From NCBI RefSeq assembly GCF_040543805.1, contig NZ_JBEUMS010000001.1:186001-250000 (forward strand): a stretch of DNA of 64,000 nt, in the 5' to 3' direction. The notes beneath the pieces are model-generated. The model saw nothing but the letters and a program-made list of their open reading frames with translations, had not been told where the DNA came from and made no database searches. Shown piece by piece: positions 59,635 through 64,000 of this stretch (positions are counted from its first letter, which is position 1; each line of letters begins with the position of its first letter). The DNA comes from Arcicella rosea (GTDB lineage Bacteria; Bacteroidota; Bacteroidia; Cytophagales; Spirosomataceae). A program made the translations under genes and the position numbers.

Positions 59635-61059
59635 TCAAGCAGGCGTTACTTCGCAAGGATAACCAAATAAGCAATTTCCTTTTACTAATTTCGATACGAC
59701 TGATGGCACTAACTCTTCCCAACCAGATTCGCCAGATTGGATTAGTTTCAAGACCGCATCTGTATTAATTTTGAGTAGTTCTTTATCGTAATTTTTAATA
59801 TCGGCAAATTTATCGTTGTCTTGCAAATATTGAAACAAGCCTTTTAAGTGCGAAGGAGGAGTAAATTCCTTTGTGGTTACAATTTCACCATCTGCATTGA
59901 GCATTGGGTGCAAATACAATTTAATTTTAGGAGCAAACAAGGTAGAAAAAGCTGAAAGAATTCCCCCTGAAATATTGGTATAATGCTTTTCTTCAAAAAT
60001 ATAATCAAGGTTAGGCATTCCTAGAATCAGACCCATTCTTAATTTGGTAAAACCACATAGATATTGCACCAAACGATAATATTCATGAAAATTTGAAATC
60101 AAAACGGTATGTCCTAGCGAACATAAAATATCTACACGATCGAGGAAATCTCTTTCATTGATTTGTTCACCACCTGCTTGTAAATTCTTCAAAGTAAGTT
60201 CAGCTAATAAAACTACTTTATCGTCATCAACGTCTGGTTCGGCTTCAAACTGTTTCAAACCCGTTTTAATCATGTCTAAAGATACATTCGTAACAGGTCT
60301 AAAACGTCCACGTACTGCCACAATATGTTTTTTATAGAAGGCTTCTGAAGGCTGCATTACATTTCCGTCTGGTCCGAAAAGTGCGGCATTGGTAAAACCA
60401 TTTTTTACTAAGTGAAGCGACATCAAACGGTCGTCCACACCTTTAAAGTCTGGACCACGAAAACGAATCATATCAATCTCAATTCTATCAGACGATAAAT
60501 CATCCATTAAAGATTGAAGCAAAATTTCAGGCTGTGCATTATAATAGAAGCAACCATACATCAAGTTTACACCAATAACACCTAAAGCTTGTTGCTGTAA
60601 AACATTGTCATTGTCTTTCATTCTTACGTGAATGACAACATCGTTTGGTTCGCCATTTGGTTCAAGTTGAAAACGTAAGCCAATCCACCCATGTGGGTCA
60701 TTATTTTTTTGATAGTTTAGCGCAGCAACAGTATCAGCAAAAGCAAAAAATGTACGTTCAGAAGCCATTTCGGTCAGACGTACATTTAATAATTTATACT
60801 CACGAGTAAGCATTTTCATCAAACGGGCTTCTACTACATAACGCCCAGATTCTTCTTCCCCATAAATGGCATCCGAGAAAGCCATATCATAAGCTGAAAT
60901 AGTTTTTGCAATCGTTCCTGATGCTCCGCCCGACTTAAAAAAATTAGCAGCGACATCTTGCCCAGCCCCGATTTCAGCAAAAGAGCCATAAATTCGGCGG
61001 TCGAGATTGATGCGAAGAGCCTTCTGTTTTGTGCCTAAATTTCTATCGTAATTTACCAT
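59635..61059 (-). CDS. Conserved protein of unknown function
   Basis: About 474 residues starting MVNYDRNLGTKQKALRINLD. It is soluble, with no signal peptide. Notable stretches are RRIYGSFAEIGAGQDVAANF, YGCFYYNAQPEILLQSLMDD, IEIDMIRFRGPDFKGVDDRL and VAVRGRFRPVTNVSLDM. I know this as a widely conserved protein of Bacteroidota and some other bacteria, often given unsupported names, and cannot assign a function. The ATG at 61059 is preferred to an upstream TTG at 61122. It lies upstream of mnmD in convergent orientation. Confidence 0.78.
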   Translation of the reverse strand: MVNYDRNLGTKQKALRINLDRRIYGSFAEIGAGQDVAANFFKSGGASGTIAKTISAYDMAFSDAIYGEEESGRYVVEARLMKMLTREYKLLNVRLTEMASERTFFAFADTVAALNYQKNNDPHGWIGLRFQLEPNGEPNDVVIHVRMKDNDNVLQQQALGVIGVNLMYGCFYYNAQPEILLQSLMDDLSSDRIEIDMIRFRGPDFKGVDDRLMSLHLVKNGFTNAALFGPDGNVMQPSEAFYKKHIVAVRGRFRPVTNVSLDMIKTGLKQFEAEPDVDDDKVVLLAELTLKNLQAGGEQINERDFLDRVDILCSLGHTVLISNFHEYYRLVQYLCGFTKLRMGLILGMPNLDYIFEEKHYTNISGGILSAFSTLFAPKIKLYLHPMLNADGEIVTTKEFTPPSHLKGLFQYLQDNDKFADIKNYDKELLKINTDAVLKLIQSGESGWEELVPSVVSKLVKGNCLFGYPCEVTPA

Positions 61060-61254
61060 GACATTATTCTCTTTATTTAATTGTACCCTATCACTCAAAG
61101 CATTTCCTAATTTACAATTCAATGGGCAAAGCTTGACAAAAATCTACCAAAAATATAATTCTTTATCTAAAAATTAATACAAAAAACGAATTAGCAAGCA
61201 GTTGAGTAGGTTTTAAACAAACAAAAGTATAAAACGTAATATAGCTCATTCAAT

Positions 61255-62109
61255 TTAGGCTAATTGTGATTTGTGAAACAAAGTCAAACCAGCAATCGGA
61301 CTTTCCATAATCACTCCAACACTAAAGCCTTTTTCGATGGCTACTCTTCTTAGAATATCAGAGTAATAAAATGCGACAGAACCTGTGAAATGAATTTTAT
61401 ACTGTTGGTAATCTGGATACTTTAATAAATATTTTTCAAAAAATAAATCAAATGCACTTTTAACTAAGCCAAACGTAAATGGATGATTGCGATTATCAAA
61501 AATAAATTTTGAAAAAGAAGCAAAGTAACGATTAGGAAAAGGTTTTTGATAAGCATTATCTAAAATTTCCAGACGGTCTTTCGCACCAAAACGCTTTTCG
61601 AATTTTTCACGAATATCAATAGGCATTTCTTTGTGCAAATAACTTAATACTAATTGTTTGCCAAGGTAACCTCCGCTTCCTTCATCTCCCAACCAAAAAC
61701 CTAAAGGTGGTACTTGAAAAGTAATATCTTTACCATCATAAAAGCAAGAATTAGAACCAGTTCCTAAAATACAGGCAATGCCAGCCTCACGACCACACAA
61801 AGCACGAGCCGCCGCCAACATATCACTCTGTACTTCTATCTTTTTTATTGTTGGAAAAATCGTTTTGAAAGCCAAGCGAATAATTTCAGCTTTTTCTTCA
61901 TTTGTGACACCCGTTCCATAATAAAAAACTTCAGAAACTGCTTGATTGTTGAGTGATGGTAATAAGTTTTTTTGTAATTCTTCAATAATTGAATCAGTAG
62001 TTTGATAATATGGATTTAGCCCAATTGTTTTGGCTTGGGAAACTTCTCCGTTTGGAGAAATCATTCGCCAATCTGTTTTACTTGAGCCACTTTCTGCGAT
62101 TAAAATCAT
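61255..62109 (-). CDS. N-acetylglucosamine kinase-like (BadF/BadG ATPase family)
   Basis: The 284-residue protein has the ASKHA nucleotide-binding motifs: ILIAESGSSKTDWRMIS at the N-terminus, GIACILGTGSNSCFYDG and GFWLGDEGSGGYLGKQ in the middle, and FTGSVAFYYSDILRRVAIEK at the end. The Bacteroidota branch is annotated as N-acetylglucosamine kinase. It probably phosphorylates an amino sugar during recycling of cell wall; sequence alone does not fix the sugar. Confidence 0.85.
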   Translation of the reverse strand: MILIAESGSSKTDWRMISPNGEVSQAKTIGLNPYYQTTDSIIEELQKNLLPSLNNQAVSEVFYYGTGVTNEEKAEIIRLAFKTIFPTIKKIEVQSDMLAAARALCGREAGIACILGTGSNSCFYDGKDITFQVPPLGFWLGDEGSGGYLGKQLVLSYLHKEMPIDIREKFEKRFGAKDRLEILDNAYQKPFPNRYFASFSKFIFDNRNHPFTFGLVKSAFDLFFEKYLLKYPDYQQYKIHFTGSVAFYYSDILRRVAIEKGFSVGVIMESPIAGLTLFHKSQLA

Positions 62110-62246
62110 TATAAATCAAATAATATTTTGTAAAAAAAAAAGAAATTATATTACTTTTATAGATGTGTTTGACACCTCTGAGACACAATTATACAACAAA
62201 AAAATCAAACGCCTTCGATTAAGAGGTGAGAGGCACCTTTATTAAA

Positions 62247-64000
62247 ATGAAAAAAAATCTACTACTGTTTGTACTTCTTATTTCCTCATGGAAACTTTCT
62301 GCTCAACTCAAAATTGCGACAAATTCTGCAAATCTTTGTGAAGGGACAAATATTATTTTTGATGCGACAGGTATTCCGACTAATGCCTCAATCCAATGGC
62401 AAAAAAATGGCATTGACATTCTAAATGCTAATGCAAAAACTTACCAAACTTCAGCTTCAGGGAGTTATTCTGTAAAAGCAGTGAGTGGTACTAATAACTG
62501 GGTCAGAAAAAGTCCAACTGAAGACTTTGATCATCTATTAGATGTTTTTTTTGTAAATGAAAAAATTGGCTATGCCATAGGTAATAATGGAACTATTATT
62601 AAAACCTTAAATGGCGGAATTTCTTGGGAAAGCCAAATATCAAACACGACTGAGACACTTCGTCGTGTTTTCTTTATTGACGAACAAAACGGATGGATAG
62701 TTGGTATGGTAGGAGAGATATTAACAACCAATGATGGGGGGGCAAATTGGAGAAAAGCTCCTAAAACTTGGAATTATAATAGATATTTTGAAAATATTTT
62801 TTTCCTTAATTCTAAAGTTGGATGGATTTTAGGAAGTGAATTATTGTTAAAAACTACTAATGGTGGGGAGACATGGACATCTCTACCTCAATCCTCACCT
62901 TATGTAAGTGTGTATGCTATTTTTTTTACTGATGCTCAAACAGGTTGGATAGCAGATTATTTTGGCAGTATTTATAAAACAACAGATGGTGGTGCTACTT
63001 GGAAAGAAAGTTATTATCTTAATGGTGATAAACCTTTTAATGTACCCCAAGAATTTGGTTTTTTCCTTTCAATATCTTTTACAGATAAAAATAATGGATG
63101 GGCAGTCGGATCAAATGGTATAATGGTTACTACATCAAATGGAGGTTTAAGTTGGACAAGAAAAAAAGGTATTAATGATAACCTTTTTTTCAACAAAATT
63201 CAATTTAGTGACGCTAAAAATGGTTTTGCCTTTACTTATGGAAGTGAATATCTACAAACATCCGATGGAGGAAATACTTGGATAAAAAAGAGTATAGACT
63301 TGAATACACCGATAAGTATTTACTTTTTATTTGGTAAAAACAATATATGGTCTGTTGGTAATGAAGGAACAATTATTAATACTACAGACAGTGGACTTAA
63401 CTGGAAAATACTTAGAGGAAATACACAATGGTTATTTGATATTAATTTTGTAAATTCCTCTATTGGCTACAAAGTAGGAAATTATGGATTAATTGAAAAA
63501 ACCATTGATGGTGGTGTCACTTGGAAAAAGCAAAATTCTGGCGTTAATAATACTATCTTTAAAGTGAAATTTGTTGATGAAAATACTGGATGGGCTTTAA
63601 TCAAAGGTGGCGTTCAAGGAAGTCAAGGTAGTGTATTGAGAACTGTTGATGGTGGAAATACTTGGACAAATCACACTATATATCCCAAAACTATTTATTT
63701 AGAATTTATCAATGCAATGTTTTTTAATGATGCTAAAAATGGTTTTGTTGTTGGGTATAAAAATACTATTTATAATACTAAAGATGGAGGTCTTACTTGG
63801 AATAAAGTAAAAACCACTCTCGATTCTAATCAACATTTAGAGTCTGTTTTCTTTTCTGATTCAAAAAATGGTTGGGCAGTTGGTAATCCTGGTAATATTG
63901 TTAAAACTCATGACGGTGGCGAAACATGGACCAAGCTCAGTATTGACGAGAAACATAAAAATGGCGAATTTAGATCTGTATGGTTCAATGATGCAAAAAA
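62247..64000 (+). CDS. Large secreted YCF48/BNR-repeat protein, 3' end beyond window
   Basis: An uninterrupted frame of 584 codons runs to the right edge. It starts with signal peptide MKKNLLLFVLLISSWKLSAQ and then an Ig-like region (residues about 22-90: CEGTNIIFDATGIPTNASIQ). The rest is a long run of Asp-box blades such as NGGISWES, NDGGANWRK, TNGGETWTS, TTDGGATWKE, SNGGLSWTR, SDGGNTWIK, VDGGNTWTN, KDGGLTWNK and HDGGETWTK, at least ten. That is beyond a single seven-bladed propeller, so probably two propellers. A T9SS tail would be expected past the window edge. It is a larger cousin of the gene at 45686. Function probably surface binding or adhesion. Confidence 0.85.
   Translation, partial: MKKNLLLFVLLISSWKLSAQLKIATNSANLCEGTNIIFDATGIPTNASIQWQKNGIDILNANAKTYQTSASGSYSVKAVSGTNNWVRKSPTEDFDHLLDVFFVNEKIGYAIGNNGTIIKTLNGGISWESQISNTTETLRRVFFIDEQNGWIVGMVGEILTTNDGGANWRKAPKTWNYNRYFENIFFLNSKVGWILGSELLLKTTNGGETWTSLPQSSPYVSVYAIFFTDAQTGWIADYFGSIYKTTDGGATWKESYYLNGDKPFNVPQEFGFFLSISFTDKNNGWAVGSNGIMVTTSNGGLSWTRKKGINDNLFFNKIQFSDAKNGFAFTYGSEYLQTSDGGNTWIKKSIDLNTPISIYFLFGKNNIWSVGNEGTIINTTDSGLNWKILRGNTQWLFDINFVNSSIGYKVGNYGLIEKTIDGGVTWKKQNSGVNNTIFKVKFVDENTGWALIKGGVQGSQGSVLRTVDGGNTWTNHTIYPKTIYLEFINAMFFNDAKNGFVVGYKNTIYNTKDGGLTWNKVKTTLDSNQHLESVFFSDSKNGWAVGNPGNIVKTHDGGETWTKLSIDEKHKNGEFRSVWFNDAK

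Overview
The window looks like a stretch of chromosome from a Bacteroidota bacterium, most likely of the order Cytophagales. The evidence is AT-rich DNA, a fused CcoNO oxidase subunit, a type IX secretion (T9SS) sorting tail, short F1 epsilon, NnrE-NnrD fusion, LytTR two-component genes, and promoters of the Bacteroidota kind (TTTG, about 20 nt, TAnnTTTG) with few visible Shine-Dalgarno sites. The genus cannot be fixed from the sequence alone. I see no prophage, insertion sequence, integron or CRISPR array; this is mostly core chromosome.

Layout. 0-10.6 kb: microaerobic respiration. Divergent hemN, then ccoS, an undescribed 39-aa four-cysteine protein, ccoNO, ccoQ, ccoP, ccoG, ccoH and a SafE-like membrane protein, bracketed by two universal stress proteins. 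10.8-18.4 kb: two small unknowns, a superfamily I helicase, D-lactate dehydrogenase, a lipoprotein and outer-membrane protein pair, and two paralogous small helical proteins. 18.5-24 kb: a PAS histidine kinase, a REC-Crp/Fnr fusion regulator, a membrane zincin and a LytS/LytTR pair. 24-28.5 kb: histidine phosphatase, menI and menF (menaquinone), a CNNM/CorC transporter and a small membrane protein. 28.6-33.7 kb: cytochrome c maturation genes ccmF, ccmE, ccmD-like, ccmC and ccmB. 33.8-36.4 kb: feoA and feoB. 36.5-42 kb: a PIN toxin-antitoxin pair, a glycosyltransferase-like gene, nnr, a siroheme dehydrogenase and an acyl-CoA ligase. 42-47.8 kb: a 1064-aa repeat-rich T9SS protein, a YCF48/BNR-repeat protein and an EamA transporter. 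47.9-54.5 kb: der, era, initiator tRNA, an ABC ATPase and two unknowns. 54.5-59.6 kb: a hairpin-rich spacer, atpD, atpC, a small leader-like ORF with terminator, carA and mnmD. 59.6-64 kb: a conserved unknown, an N-acetylglucosamine kinase-like gene and the start of a large BNR-repeat secreted protein cut by the window end.

How the genes fit together. Much of the first 37 kb serves one task: a high-affinity cbb3 oxidase (cco), its haem supply under low oxygen (hemN), attachment of haem to its c-type subunits (ccm), its quinone (men), ferrous iron uptake (feo) and fermentation (ldhA). A perfect TGAT-N4-ATCA Fnr-type dyad lies in the hemN/cco divergent region, about 42 bp from the predicted hemN start, and a Crp/Fnr-type response regulator with a PAS kinase lies about 16 kb away. 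That pair is a reasonable candidate controller, but this is inference.

Most notable unexplained items: the four-cysteine peptide gene in the cco operon; a 36-codon leader-like ORF whose stop codon falls in a terminator stem before carA; a two-copy palindromic repeat with compensatory base changes in both stems; a 0.9-kb array of dyads and direct repeats upstream of atpD; and the PAS domain with a FixL-like histidine.
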